64,000 nucleotides of DNA from Malurus cyaneus samueli (Eukaryota > Chordata > Aves > Passeriformes > Maluridae), in the NCBI GenBank assembly GCA_009741485.1, contig CM019218.1, positions 27,569,303-27,633,302 on the forward strand, given 5' to 3'. Within the stretch, counting starts at the first letter, position 1. Each line of letters opens with the position of its first letter. Shown here piece by piece: positions 19,343-33,100 of this stretch. The translations under genes and the position numbers were made by a program. The notes under the pieces were generated by a model, which saw only the letters and a program-made list of their open reading frames with translations, made no database searches and had not been told where the DNA came from.

Positions 19343-20195
19343 ACAATAAGAGATATATTATTGCATTAAGTGTATTTTTAATTCAAATATTTTTTTCTGC
19401 CTCATTGCCACCAGTTTTTGTTCAGTTACATACTTTTGTAGATGTTATGAAAAGTTCCTTCTTGTAAATTCTTGAAACTGTATGATGGAGACTCATTTTC
19501 AATTTCTTTTTCATTTTTTTAGTGCTTTGTTTGTTTCATATCTACAGCAAAGTATAAACAAGTATGTTTGATGAATAATTCTCCAGTTAGCAAAGAGGCT
19601 TTCCTTTCTCTGTTCAGAACTAGAGTGACTGGGGTACTTTCTTGAGCATATCCAAAAGTTGTTTACTCATTGCAGATTTTTAATGGAAAATTATCAGATG
19701 GATTTCCTTTATAATTACTATTACCTTAAAGTAAAATGAGAAAGATGGATTTCAAGGAATTGCATGTTACTGTCATTTGACAGCACGTGGTGAAAGTATT
19801 GAACCTCATGGGACCTTGCCACTGTGCATGGCTCTACAAATTGAACAAACTTTTGGCTGTCTCACTGGCAGTGGTTGACTCATGCTGAGTAAGCAAAATT
19901 CTTGATGTTTATTAGTTCTTGCTAAACATGCATAATTAGTTTGATATAAGTTGGGTACCCGTAAAGGAAGACACTGAAGTAAGATGACCTGAGTATCAAA
20001 ATGTTAAAACTTACAGTAAAATTTGACTCTGGTGTTCCACATTTATCTTGCAATGTTGCATCCCACTTGAGCAGTCTACGCTTTTGTCTTCAGTAAAATT
20101 TACATTGATTTTATGCAATTTTAAGTTACATAAGGATGATGTTACGGAAGTATAATTTAAACCTAGAACTAAGGCAGTGGGAAAACAAGAATTAG

Positions 20196-20212
20196 AAAAA
20201 AAAAAAAAAAAA
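20196..20212. repeat. A17 homopolymer followed by GAAAAAAG
   Basis: Seventeen A residues, then G, six A and G. No retroposed sequence was recognised immediately upstream, so it is not clearly a poly(A) tail. Confidence 0.9.
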
Positions 20213-23200
20213 GAAAAAAGCTTAAATTATTGTCTATTACTACTTGTTGAATTTTGATAGAAGAAAACTAAAATTCCTTCTGAATGTATAAATTCATAAG
20301 CAACTAACTGGAATTTGCCAAAATCAGTGTTATGTGGCTCCTTCTGACCTTAAATAAATTGTCCGTTATTTTAGTTAACATTTGTTGCATTTCTGCTAGA
20401 CAACATATCAAGCTCCTGTGAATGCACAGTGTGTTATACGCACTTGTGTAGTTTGTGTGTATACTTTAGGAATGTTTGTGTCTTGATTTAGGAAAGAAGT
20501 CTTCATTTCCCTCTCCTAATCAAAACAGTAAGCATCTGTGTTCCTTCTAGTCATTTGATTAGCATGCTCTCATCCATCACTGGTCTTTGATATGAACGTC
20601 AAGAAATCATGTCCTTTTGTTTTAAATGATAAATGTGCCTTTGTCGTGAATTCTTACAGACATTCCAAGATTTACATCTGAATTGTCCAAGTGTAACTGC
20701 ACAGCTTCTCTGATGTGTGGCATGATTGGTGAAATAAGGAACTTCTAATTTTTTTATGGATAGGCCTTAAATATTGACACTGCAAGGCTGATTTAGTTGT
20801 GACACTGCAAAAATTTTTCCTTCATCCACTGTTTTTTCTAAGATGTGTTGTTTATCAACAGGAGACAACCAGCTGCATGAGAATCTCTGCGGACATTCCT
20901 ATTTACATGTTCCAAACCTGTCTCTTCATGTTTCATTATTTAGGTCTGATGTCTAGTTAGCTCTTATCAAAACTAATGCCATCTGAAGTACCAGGCTTCC
21001 AGTGGTCACACAACCAACACAAAAATTTCAGTCTGACTAATATTATAAGAGACAGTATCTCTTTAAACCTGAGCTTTGTTTTACTGTCTAGATTGATTAT
21101 ATCTTGGAAATTCATTTCAGTGAATGAGTCACTGCTTGCTTCAATAGATTAAATATGTCTGAAATTATATTCTGCACATTTTTAAATTTAAAAAATAGCA
21201 AAAATACAAGTGTTAGTCTAGACTAAAGCTTTGGTTCCATTCTTAATATGTTTGCTACTAAGGCAGAAAGAGCTACTATATGGCTGGCTTCTCATTGTTG
21301 GAATTGTACAGTAAGTTAAAATGTTTTATAAGACAGACACCTAGAAGGGATTTTATCAATTATTTTATCATCTATTCGTAGCAAAATTTGAATATCTCAG
21401 TCAAACAGATAATTTAATTTTAGTTCCTACAGAAAGCAAGTGTTCCTTGAAATCTCTGGGTTTACTTACATAGGATAAAACATTTTTTCCTGTATTTCTT
21501 TTCTGTTCTTTCATTTACTGTATTCTATCATGGTTGAATTCATTTCATGTTCCAAGTGCCAAAATGCTGAAATGGAATCTTTGAAATTTATAGTTTCAAG
21601 ATATGGCTGTTTATAATCTTTAAAATTTGCAAAATAGTTGAGAGATTAATTTAGTGAGACTAAAAGACTACTTTTGAAAGTATATTTTCATTTACTTGCT
21701 TCAAGAGGAGAAATACCTTGGGTCCTTTGCAACACAGCCCAACAAATGAAGTGATATTTTCTGTCATATGAAGGATGCCTGTGAGTTTTTGAGATGGTGA
21801 AGCTGTAACCAAACTTAAAGAAGACAATGATGGCAATGAGCCTCTGTCCAGAGTTAATCAGCTGCAGCATTTGTAAACTGCGTATGTGTCAAAGTTGAAA
21901 ATGTTAGCACTCTGATAGAAGCTTGAAAAGGTTAGAGCTGATAAAAGCCATCAGCAGTTAAAGAAGGTGATTTATGGGAATGTAATGACACAAAATGTCT
22001 CATTTATCACTCATATATAGATAGGTTAAGGTTTCTGTGTCATACTTTAAAAACTTGACCACTTAGAATTGTCAAAATAGTTACTTAATTGCCCATCATA
22101 CACTTCAGTTCAAATTTCCTTTGCTTGAATTTTGGTGATTTTACTGTTCTGCTTCTCATATGGTTCTTTTTTAAGTCATTCATATTTCATATTTATTTCA
22201 TATTTGTTTCGAATGGTATGCTCAGTGCTCTGTTAGAACTTTTATTAGGTAAAGCTGTTTATTTGAATGCTGTCCAAATCTTTTGTTGATTTACAATTTC
22301 ATTCAGCCTAACTGTAAGGAAAAGAACTTAAGGTTCGTTTTCTTCTGTTCTATACCACTAATTCTCATCAATAGTTTACAGCTTTCTAATTCAATCCTTA
22401 CATTTCCTCTCCAAAATGAAATATGAGATTTAAAAGTGAATCCATCAACTGGTTTCCAGTTCCAGCCACTTAAGTTACTGTTTATCTCCATGCAAATTAA
22501 ATTTAATCCAAAACTACCAGTACTGTTAAATGATCCTAAACCAAAAATATTAAGAAAAATGCACAGTAGCATGCTATCCTTTTACTGTGTTGATGTGAGG
22601 ATAGCAGCAAGCAAATCCCGTAGATTTGAGACTGGCTGGTTTTATTTTAACTGTCCATAATTTCGTCATAGTGCTGTAAAAAAAAAACAAATGCAAACAT
22701 GGAGAATACTCATTAGGGAGTTATCTATTAGACAATATTTTAAGATAAGCAATTACTCTGAAGACATTGATTAATACCAAAATACAGGTTCAGGTGCCAA
22801 AAAAAATTTTTATTATAAAGTTTCTAAAGGTTTCTTTCTCTTTACTTAGTTATAATTTTTAAACTATTTCATCCTCCTAGTTCTAGATCTTATGCAGAAA
22901 AGTCTGAACAGAATAATTTTCATTTTTAATATTAAAAACCTTATCTTTTTGTTAGCTTTCACAATTTATGGCCCCAGTTGTATAGCATTCTGTTTGTTCA
23001 GCGATGACCTTCCAGGTTCGATTTAAAAAGAAGTCAGAAGCATTTGTCATGTCTGCTCGATCTTGTCCAGGGGTACCTATTGTAATTATAAAGGACTAAT
23101 AAGGTTGTTTATAATATAACACTCTGACAATCCTAAAATATCTTCTCGAGAGCAACTTCTCCTTTTTATTTTGCTCTGTGTTGCACTGCATCTTTTAAAA

Positions 23201-23999
23201 TTTTGACAGGAAAGCATAAAGAACTTAAACCTTGAAAAACTTAACTTAGTTTTAAACAATAAGCCATATAATTGGCTCATTTGTTATATCTCTTGGAAAT
23301 ACTCAGTAATAATGTGTCTATAGCATAGTTGCACCCTATATTTAATTGATGAATATAAAAATGATGATGATGTACTTAGAAACAATGAATTCCTTTCACC
23401 ATGTAACAAAAGAAACTCACTTACTACTGTGTTGCGAAAATATGTGATACATTAATATGGTGATCACTGTTTCTTAGGAAGAAAATCCAAAGTAAGAAAA
23501 TCTTATTTATTCTATTGTAAATATTATTAACATACTGCTGTAAGTAGGTGTTATTATAGTGGTATTTTTCATTATATGTCAAGTTTTTTGCAATTGACTT
23601 ATGATCATTTTCCCCTTCATATGCCTTTGTCTTGCTTCCTCTTTTCTCTTTCCTCCCCCATTTCAGCATCATCCAGAAATACCACTTTTTTTTATAGACA
23701 TCTATATAAGGTTATCAAAAACCCAATGGAATTTGAATGTTTGACAGAAATGTTTACCTCTCTTGTATGGTATGTAACAATTCTGTAGTATTGTCAGGCT
23801 ACCATACATCATTTAAATACCCTTAGACAGCAAAGGCAAAATCTTGACAATTCAGTAATCTCACCATGTGATTTCAAGAAGGCTTTGTTCATATCTTCAA
23901 TTGAGACAAATTTATGTTGTATGTATTTATGGTTGTTAAACTCAAAATTGTCTCATTTCATTAATTTTTAACATTGTGCTCTCTTAATGACTATGAAGA

Positions 24000-24250
24000 A
24001 ATGTATTAAAATGCCTTAATTATAGGGCTAGAAGAAGAGAAAGCACAAGTCTTTTTAGCATATGATCTTTCAATTGCTCGCTAAAGGATAAAGAGGGCAT
24101 TCAAGCGTGGTTTCGATAACTGTCAGCAATAATAAAATGCAAGGTAGTTTGTAGAGCCTTTAAAGACCTTTCGGGGAAATAGATTTAATTAAAAGACAAT
24201 GAAATGGACTTTTCATTTTAAAGAAATCCAAAATGTTATAAAATTTCAGG
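24000..24250. promoter_or_regulatory. Possible conserved non-coding element
   Basis: A repeat-free block with denser, less degenerate sequence than its surroundings: TTAATTATAG, TTTCGATAACTGTCAGCAAT with a CTGTCA TALE site at 24120-24125, AATAAAATGC, and TTTAATTAAAAG. No coding frame spans it. Its character resembles vertebrate developmental enhancers, but conservation is only guessed. Confidence 0.3.
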
Positions 24251-25300
24251 ATGCTACTGTATTAAGAGTAATGGATGTTTCCAAGGATAAGGAAAAATAA
24301 CTGAAAATACTCTGCAGACCACAAAGCAGCAATAGCTTTATTTTGTGTAAATGTATGTCCATCAGCGTTTAAAACACAGACCTATGAATAGCACATTAGA
24401 GCTATTCCATGTTTTCTGAACTGTATGATTTTACCTGTTTGGTTTTTTTTTAGTTTTAACTTTTAGCAAGGGTATTTTTTTAAAAAAATACAAGGTGAAC
24501 ACGTAGCTTTTTAATGTAAAATTATGTCTCCCCATTACCCTCATAATAATACAATTTTTATACTGGCAAAAGTTCAGTTGCCTGTTTCAGGGTCTGTAGG
24601 TTCCCACTCATCATGGGTGTGTGTCTTACATACTGTGACAATACATTTTGAAGTATATGTCTGATGTCTGCTTTTCTTCTTGATTGTATGGTGTGTTGAA
24701 AAATTTATTCAAGCACTTGTTCTGTATTATTGAGTTATACCGCTTGTGGCAAACTAAGATTATCTTAACTTGCATGAGATCAACAGTGGTTTATAAACAT
24801 TAAACCTGCTGTCGTTTTAAAGTAGTTTGGACCCTTTCTCACCCTCATGCTTTCCTGAGGAAATTTCTGTAAATTCTTTTCTCTCACTCTGGTACGTACA
24901 CTTTAATTGCTTTTAACCAGTTGGTTTGTTGTAACCAAGTAGCAAATGAGTCTACATGAAAGTTGTCTTTGTGAAGCAAGGTGTCTTACAGATAAATCAA
25001 CTTCACCAAAGTGCATTTTCAGCAAATGCTAAAACTCTACCAGGTTTTTAGTTGCAATTACTGGCCCAAGTGCATTATAGAATTTGTCCATAATGAAAAT
25101 GTGACTTCAATATTTAGGGTCTTGTTGTATCCTCTAGTAAATTACATTTGGATTGGTAATTCATATCAGTGTTCACTTTGTCACTGGTTATAAAAATGGA
25201 AAACATTCCTGCTCTTGGAGTTAGTGATTTTTCTTCTAGAAAAAATAAGATTTTTCCTAGAAGATAAGCAAGCAGAAAATTAATACCCTTGCTTTTAGGG

Positions 25301-25319
25301 TTTTTTTTTTTTTTNTTTA
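25301..25319. repeat. T homopolymer with an ambiguous base
   Basis: T14, an N at 25315, then TTT. This is typical of uncertain homopolymer length in an assembly; the length should not be trusted. Confidence 0.95.
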
Positions 25320-26663
25320 ATTGCCACAAGACCAATAAGATGTGATACCATCATAACCCTTAGCCTGCTGGAGTTTCTGCTTTCTCCTTGGCTTGAATAC
25401 ACCTCAAACTTAGTCTAGGTGGAAATGGCAAGGTGGGAAAATCCCCTTTCAGTGCGAATCTCAGTAAAATGTCTGCACCACAAGGTATATCTTATCTCAG
25501 AATGCATTTATTTGTATATGCATTTACATATGTATGTCTGAATTGCATAAATGTAGGTAAAATGAAATATAAAGGTATTGCTGTAATCTTACAATAGTCC
25601 TTTTTGTGCATATCAATATGCACATAGTTCATATTTGAACTAAAAGTTGTCAAAAGAGTGCCTGGCTGTTGATATATTTCTTGGATCTCATCTATAGTAT
25701 TCTCTCCCTCTTTTCGCTGTGATACACAAGGGTGTCTGAACTGAAACTACTAGAAAAATTTACTGTTTTTAAGAACAAAAACTATGAAGACTCTCTAGTT
25801 AGTTGCAGAGAAGACAAATAAAAGGTGTCAACATAATGGGATGTTGTTTTACCGGTGAAACTGTGCTGTATGAGTCTTTCCTATGATATGAGGGAATTTG
25901 TGTACAACATTGCTTTCAGTAGCTCACACTCTCTGTTTTAGAGTATTAATCACCTAGTCAGATTTTATTAGAGCCCATTGAGTTTTGCATAATTAAAATT
26001 GTAGCAATAGCTAAATGGTATGAAATATGGAACGTAGAATCTGCTTCGCCAAATGTTCTCCAGGGTTTCAAAGAAAGAACAGGGAGAAGTGGGAGAAACT
26101 TGAAAGTTAAGTCTGACACTTAAAGATTTTTAAATTTTATTTAGATCTATATTTACATTTTTATAAAATATAAAAGTAGAGCATGATAGATTTTTCTTTT
26201 ATGTTGGTCTCATGCAGCAGCAAAAGTATTACATGCAGAGTTTCTGCAATAGTTGCTCATTTTAAAATGCACAGTTGTAGGACTGCAGTAATGTGTCACT
26301 ATAGCCTAGTTTCTTTACACCTGCAAGTTAAATGTTTCAGATATATTGGGAGAAAAGTTATTTGCTAAGTTGTTTATTGTCTAAATCCTATCAAATGCAT
26401 ATAACTGAAAAAAAATCTCATTTATTGCATCATGTGTCTATCATGGGCATCTATAATAAATCCACATCCTCTTTTACATAGAATTAATCTAACAAGCAGA
26501 AATCTAATTCTGTTTGAAGTCAGTGGAAAAACTTGTGGCGTCTTCAGTGCAAGTAAGAGTAAAGCTGCCATCCATACTTTTGATCTGTGTAATGATCTCT
26601 TCCTTTGAATTAAGTGGTTATTAGATAGAGCATAAGGTGCATGATTGTACTGAGAGTAACTTG

Positions 26664-27117
26664 TAGCAAATCCAAAGAAGTGCCTCAAAGATGAGGAAGG
26701 GATTGGAGTATCTTTCGTATGAAGACAGGCTGGGAGAGGCGGCCTCCAGAGGGAGGCTGGGCTCCAGCTCTTTAATGTGGAGAAAAATAGGATCAGGGGG
26801 CACCTTATCAAGGTCCAGAAATGTCTGAAGGGAAGAAATGAAAATATGGAAGTCAGGATCTTCTCAGTGGCAGCCAGTGGGGGATAGGAGGTAACAGACA
26901 CATTGAAATATAGGATCTGCTGAAATTTTAAAATATCTTTTTCCATTGTATGAGACTGGAGCAGTCTCTTCAAAGAGGTTGTGTAGTTTCCATCCCTGGG
27001 GATATTCAAAACCCAACTGGACAAAGCCCTCAGCAACCATCTGTAGTTCACCCTTTCTAGGAGGACTAGACAACCTCTAAAGTCCTTTCTTACCTCAACT
27101 GTTCAGTGTTTCTGTGT
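26664..27117 (+). mobile_element. CR1 LINE, decayed 3' portion
   Basis: Sense CR1 with recognisable blocks in order: GAAGGGATTGGAGTATCTTT (the MIKGLEH region of RT), GGGCTCCAGCTCTTTAATGT, AGGATCAGGGGGCACCTTAT, ATCCCTGGGGATATTCAAAA, CCCAACTGGACAAAGCCCT, and a corrupted 3' end near AGTCCTTTCTTACCTCAACT. About 60 bases in the middle look unlike the usual CR1. The 209-codon minus-strand frame at 26422-27051 is a chance antisense frame of this element. Confidence 0.88.
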
Positions 27118-30100
27118 TATTTTATAATTTTTGTAATCTGTATTACTTTTTTATTTTTAAGTCACAGAGGAATCAATGTTAAAATAAGTGGGAGGAAGGG
27201 AAGTCTGAAGAACTTTATTCCAGTAGACTGCTGGTTTTTTATTTAATGTTAGTTTTCCTAGATTAAGAAATCCTTGAAGTTTTAAGCATGAGAGAGAAAA
27301 CTAGGCTGAAGAAAATTAGGAAGATACTTTATCTACTTATAAATGTTCTTTTGAAGTCTAACAATGAGCACTAAACATCAAAAACACCAAAACTGTAAAA
27401 CTTAAACAGTAGGAAAATTATGAAGGAATAATATAAGGAAAGTAGTAAGAGGGAGGGATTTATGAGACCTATTGGTCTGGAGTTTGGGGATCAGTTCACA
27501 GAAGAGTACACAAATGTAGACTTACAGAGTTACCCGACAGTCTAACTAAAGTCGTCCTAATATGTTAAAGGTTGTAATCTTTTTAAATAAGTTAGTTGGC
27601 TTTCCTGTTGGCCCTCCTATCAACTTTAACCTCCAACCTTCTCCAGCATGTATCACTACAAATAAAACTGCTGAGGTTTGACAAGAGGATATAAAGTCAC
27701 TAGGCCATCGCGCAGAAATCTCTACATGATTTTCTTTAACCTAAAGCTTAAATGAACACTGCTTAAAGTCAGGGTTTTTAATAAGAAGTCATAAACATTC
27801 ACTCATATCACTTTAGTTTTAATAATTACTGTTTTAACAGAAAAGAGAAGAAATATACATTGTAAATTATGTTTGACAACTGGAATTTTGTGGTTTTGTT
27901 ATTGGTTGTCTTTGACTATTATGTGAATTGCTGTTCTTCATTTTAATGTATACTTTTTCATGCAAGCTGCATATGATGTCGATATAAACATGCTATTTGT
28001 GTACAGTGTTATAAATGAATTTTTAGCTCTTGATTAAGGCAAACCAGATGACAAAAATAACTTACATGTTTGTATTTACCAGTGTCAGAATAATAATCTT
28101 TACATCTGTAGTCACCTATTACAATTTTGGCTTTTCTTTCTCTGTAGTATTTTTTGTGACTTTACACGATCCTTTTTAACAACCTAGGCATTGTGCAGGT
28201 CATAGCTGCTAAAAGTTTTTCATAATTATTCCACTCCTGCAAGCTGTTTGTAGTATTCTAATTTGCCAGAGCTGCCATCCACAGTATTATTGTCATAGAA
28301 TCACACAAAGGGTGTTATTGGTATATACCATCACTAGTGATATTCATTCCTGTGGATTTGTTATTCTTATAAGCAACTGATCTCTGAACATAGACTGCAT
28401 CTTACTGAAACTATATTATGATCCTAAAATTATATTGCTTTCCAGTTCAAAACCATATGAATTCAAATTTAGATTTTCTGTTTTGTAGTCTGTTACTTGC
28501 ATGACAAATTTTGTGGTGATGTATAATAATTCTCTTCACGCTTATTGTTGCTTGTAGATTGTCTTATTTTCAGTTATGCATGTGTTTTTTTCGGACACCT
28601 ATTTTAAGGGCTGTAAAAGCAAACCATTTCTTTCTGAAATCCTTCCTTTCTGTGCCCAAATTTATTCCTTGTATGAACATTCATATGTTGATTTCTTTGT
28701 CAAAGTCCATTTTTCATGATTAGGAAAGTGGCACTCTTTATATGATGAAGTACATACATCTTCCATCCTTGGTTATACTTTCTATGGCTTTTTAAGCTTC
28801 CTTCACAAACATAACTAGCAGATCCTGGGCAAAACTTTTTTTCTTTTCCTAAATAGTTTGTGGTATACCAGTCAGGTCTCAGTATATCCCACATCTTACC
28901 TTTCTAATGATTGCACTTTGCTAAAACATTTAATTGGTTTTCATCTTTAGTTTGTGGGATATAAGCTTATTACATAAGTGCTTTGCTGTTCTAGATGCAA
29001 TATGCTATTGTCTGTTGTCTGGTCTTGTGTTTTTCATCTGCATTTGGGCTATAACTGAGTACTCCATAGAAAGTAGCTAAGGAAAACAAGCCTTTTGTAC
29101 TTCAGTTTACATTCATTACCTATATAGGAATATATTATATATGGGAAACCCACTTGGCATTCAGATGTTGCAAGAGACAAATACTGATCTACACACTTGT
29201 CCTGGTGGAGTGCATAGCAAACTTCAGGTCAATTTCTGGCACAGTGTCCTTCAGTGGATGCTGTTTATCAAACCATACAGTATGTAAATTTTAGAATTTA
29301 GGTATTTCTGGAAGATTGAGGACTGATTGAATGGAGTTAAGGGGAAGCTTTTAAAAAGCTAGATATAGTTAGTTGTTTCTTTCTTCAGTGGGATTTTAGA
29401 TTGCATGAGCTAATATAATATCAAGAGGAGTATAATTCAACTGAAAATGCTTTGTGAGAGAATTTGGTCACACCATGCCTTTCCCCCTTGCAAGAATCTT
29501 CACCTATTACTTGTATTTTCCTCTGCAATTGAGAAAAATCAGCACAATGTCAGTCTGTGTTCCTTCAATATTCTCCCTAACATTTAACACCCATCATCTT
29601 CAAAAAGCGAGGCAGAAAGCTGACTAGAAAGCCACAGGTGACTACTACTTGAGAAGACAAGTAAGATGAGTTAACAAAAGAGTTAAAATATTAATACATT
29701 AAAGTAAAAATTGTTGTCTTCCTTTCCTCTTTGAGTCCATCTATCTTATATTCAGAAGACTGTTATAGAGTACACTAGCAAACCCAGAGTTTAAAAAAAT
29801 AGCTTTCAGGTATTAAAGGTTTAGCTTGTGCTGGCAGAGATTTCTGAAGCTTCTCATGTAAACAGTATCAGCTACCACATTTCTTATCGAAGCACATAGG
29901 AAAGTGTTTTCTGCTTCTATTGTTACAGGGTGGTCACAATAGACTGGACACTACCATCTGCCATGGCATTATGAGGGGATTGCCTGTTTTATTAAGCTGT
30001 TCCACTTCTTCACTGGGAACTACTGTCTGGACACTTTCAGTGTAAGAATGTGTGGGAAAATTACTGTAATCTCACCATACTCAGTTACAGCTTCAGGATC

Positions 30101-33100
30101 CTCTCAAATAATAATGTATATAAAAGTGGCAAAATCAAAATATGAATATAAAGTTATTAATTGAGAAGTGATTAAGATACCATGTGATATCCATGGGAGG
30201 TGTTCAGAGAGCTTTGTAATGGGTACAATAGCAATGAGTAGAAGAAGGAATGCTGATCCCTTCATGCATGAAATAGTTTATCCCACTATGGAGCCCAGGA
30301 AACTAATAAAGCTTCTGTGGACCAAAGCCATAGAGGCTTAAATTGCCCAGATTAAGACATTTTCTAGAAATGCTCCTTTTTTCTTTTTTTTTTTTTTAAT
30401 TTTGTTTTGCATAACTTATGAATGGAGGTCAGAAGAGGCAAATAATAAAAAGAGTAATCTCAGTTACTCATCACAGTAGATCAATAATTATCCTTGCCTT
30501 TTAAAAAGTGCAATTGTTAGGAGTTTCAAAATATGAAAGTAGTTACACTGAGTTTTTTTCAATTTTGCAGTGAATTTTAGTGATTTAAAAATGTTTGTGA
30601 TTCAAGAAATGTAAGCACAGTTTTTTCTGGTCCTGAATAGAAACCTGGAAACAGATAAGCAGAACATAAAGGCAGCTATTGCACATATGTCTTGATAATG
30701 TCTGTAAATGTTTCTACATTAAACACACATGTGAGGATTGCAAATTTTCTTATTTTTTAAAATGTTGATACCATTTTCTTTTACTGTTTTCTAGAAATGC
30801 TGTACTATATTTCCCTATCAAAAAAACTTCTAACAAACATAAGTGCCATAAATATACCTTGGAATACTAGACAATATATAAACACTTCTCACATTTCTTC
30901 TATGTATGCTATGTATTTTTTCTTTCAAACCATCATTTCCAACACTGACTCTGTAAATCTTATTAAATGTTGTTTGCATGAAAATGAAAAAAAAATATAC
31001 TCTGCTGTATAATTTAAAACTTCACCTTTAGTTGCTGATATTTTCCAGCGGATGTGAATGCCAAGTTGAATGTTCAAAGGAGGTAGCCTTTGTTTTAGAC
31101 TGACAATATATAATCCTTGAATATTAGTGTCACATAGTTGCTTTATCCAATTAAAAGGTAACATCTTATGGCAAACTGAAAATTTGAAAAAAAACTTTAG
31201 AGGGAACTGAAGATTTGAATTGCTGTTTCATGTTCTAACATTAGTAAGGAAAAGGAACTCTTCAGTGTTCATAAAGTTTGAGAAGCAATTGGAATGGGAA
31301 TCAACTTTACTGCTTCCCTCCTTTATATTACAATTATAAGAAAATCTCTATCTGCTGAAACTTAATATGATCCAGTATTCATTATGTAAGTGTTCATAAG
31401 ATTTAACTGAACTAACTAATAGTGATTTTGTGGAATAAGTTGATGTCATATCTGCCATTTTAATGGGAAAAAAAAATCAGGTAAAAATCCTTTTGCCTTT
31501 TGCAGATGTACCCATCTTCTTACTGAGGACAAACTTACACCATACAAAGATGAAATTTCAGGTTTTCAACATAATTGTTTCCACATACGAACATTATACA
31601 TGTATAGCTAAATATATTAATATATGAATAATTGTACTAATTTATATGTTTAAAACATACAAGCATTGTTTTGGCTTAAAATCTTTTATTTGAATAAGGA
31701 TAACATATTAGTATATGTTATATATCAAATATATAAATTCTCATTGTCTCCTTAATTCAAAAGAAAAAAGGCACTTGCAGCCTGGGGGCCACGGGATAAA
31801 ATCACAAAAATAGGGGGATAAAACTGCAAAATTGTCCTCAAACACTCATAGTTTTCACATCTCAAATCTCTTTTTCCTGCCTATGATTAGTGGCAGAAGG
31901 AGTAGTTTAACAGAGTTTTTAGTGTTCTTTTTGAGGCCAAGAAACCCCACCTTCAAATATTGTCCTTACTCCTAAGTAATCCAGTTTCTTAAAGGACAAG
32001 TCTGCAGAGAAGGAAGTAGAAACAATTATGAAAAAAGCCATTATAATGTGATTTTTTTAAAGTTCTTTTTGTGCTGTTACCTAGTGGTGATTTTTGAAAT
32101 AGAGCACCTCTAATTCAGTTTCACGTGATATATAATTATACTGTGGAACTCACTGTGATTGTGTTATTGACTCTCAAAGTTTTCAAAAAACAAGAAGGGT
32201 ACTTAAACATGATATTATAGCTATTATAACAAAAAAGGACTTTAATGTTACATGAGCTGAAATATAAATAGTTAGAAGACATGCAAGACTTTTCAGAGAA
32301 ATCTTTACTTACCTTGAATAAAAGAGATATGGACGAGATATATTGAAGATGGTATTTTGGGATTTCTGTTTTTTTATGTTTTCATCCTTTTGAGGCAGTC
32401 TAGTTGGTATCCAGAATGAAAGGCACAATTTGGAACAGTTAATTTGGTATTTTATGTCATTATTCTCCCTAAATTTGATTATATGATTTTTATTATCAGC
32501 GTATATGTTTTAAAAGTATGTCATTCCTCTAAGCAGTGTGGATTAAGAGTAAATTCTCGGCGTGGTTTTTATATGTCATGTTTGGAGATGTTTTGTTAGT
32601 GTAGCAAGCAGCTTAGGAACAAGCTATTTCCCTTCTCTATTACATATCATCTTTGTTAGTGTTGACTATGTGTATTGAAAATACACTTAGAAATCCTGGT
32701 AAAATATGCTAGAAATTGTTGTAGAACAGAGCAAGAGATACTTTGTTGTACAGAGTTTAATGTTCAAATATAGTACATGAGTCAACAAATGTTTACAGTG
32801 CAGTGCAAAGAGGCAGTAAGATAATTTGGTCAGCAAAATATTCACTGATCTGAGTACATCAGAAGCATGCTAAATTTTTCATGTTTTGACAGCTGAGATA
32901 TTTAGAGGAAAATAACAGATTGCTTTTGTTAAGGCTTTTTGAGAATTATTTCTAACCTTGAGAGGCAATTGGAGATAAAGAATAAAGGTGGTTTACCAAT
33001 TCCGTGTGGAATTTGACAGCTTGCTAGCGAATGGAGAGAGATGATAGAAACGTGAAAGGCATATAGGTCTTCCTCAGTAACGGTTTTCCACTTTCCAGAT

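Larger units (their letters stand above)
11879..26663 (+). other. First part of the large CDIN1 intron
   Basis: About 14.8 kb of AT-rich intron with no exon and almost no recognisable transposon. Items seen: an unclassified purine-rich block near 12541-13300, a 12-bp minisatellite at 14017-14086, a small stem-loop at 18382-18412, a 15-bp-arm inverted repeat at 19300-19342, A17 at 20196-20212, a possibly conserved block near 24000-24250, and a T run with an N at 25315. The 103-codon frame at 17415-17726 has no family resemblance, codon character or splice context. Confidence 0.75.

Noticed and set aside
26422..27051. 209-codon minus-strand frame, the longest in the window
   Set aside because: Antisense to a sense-oriented CR1 fragment; no protein motif, and the CR1 words on the plus strand explain the sequence.
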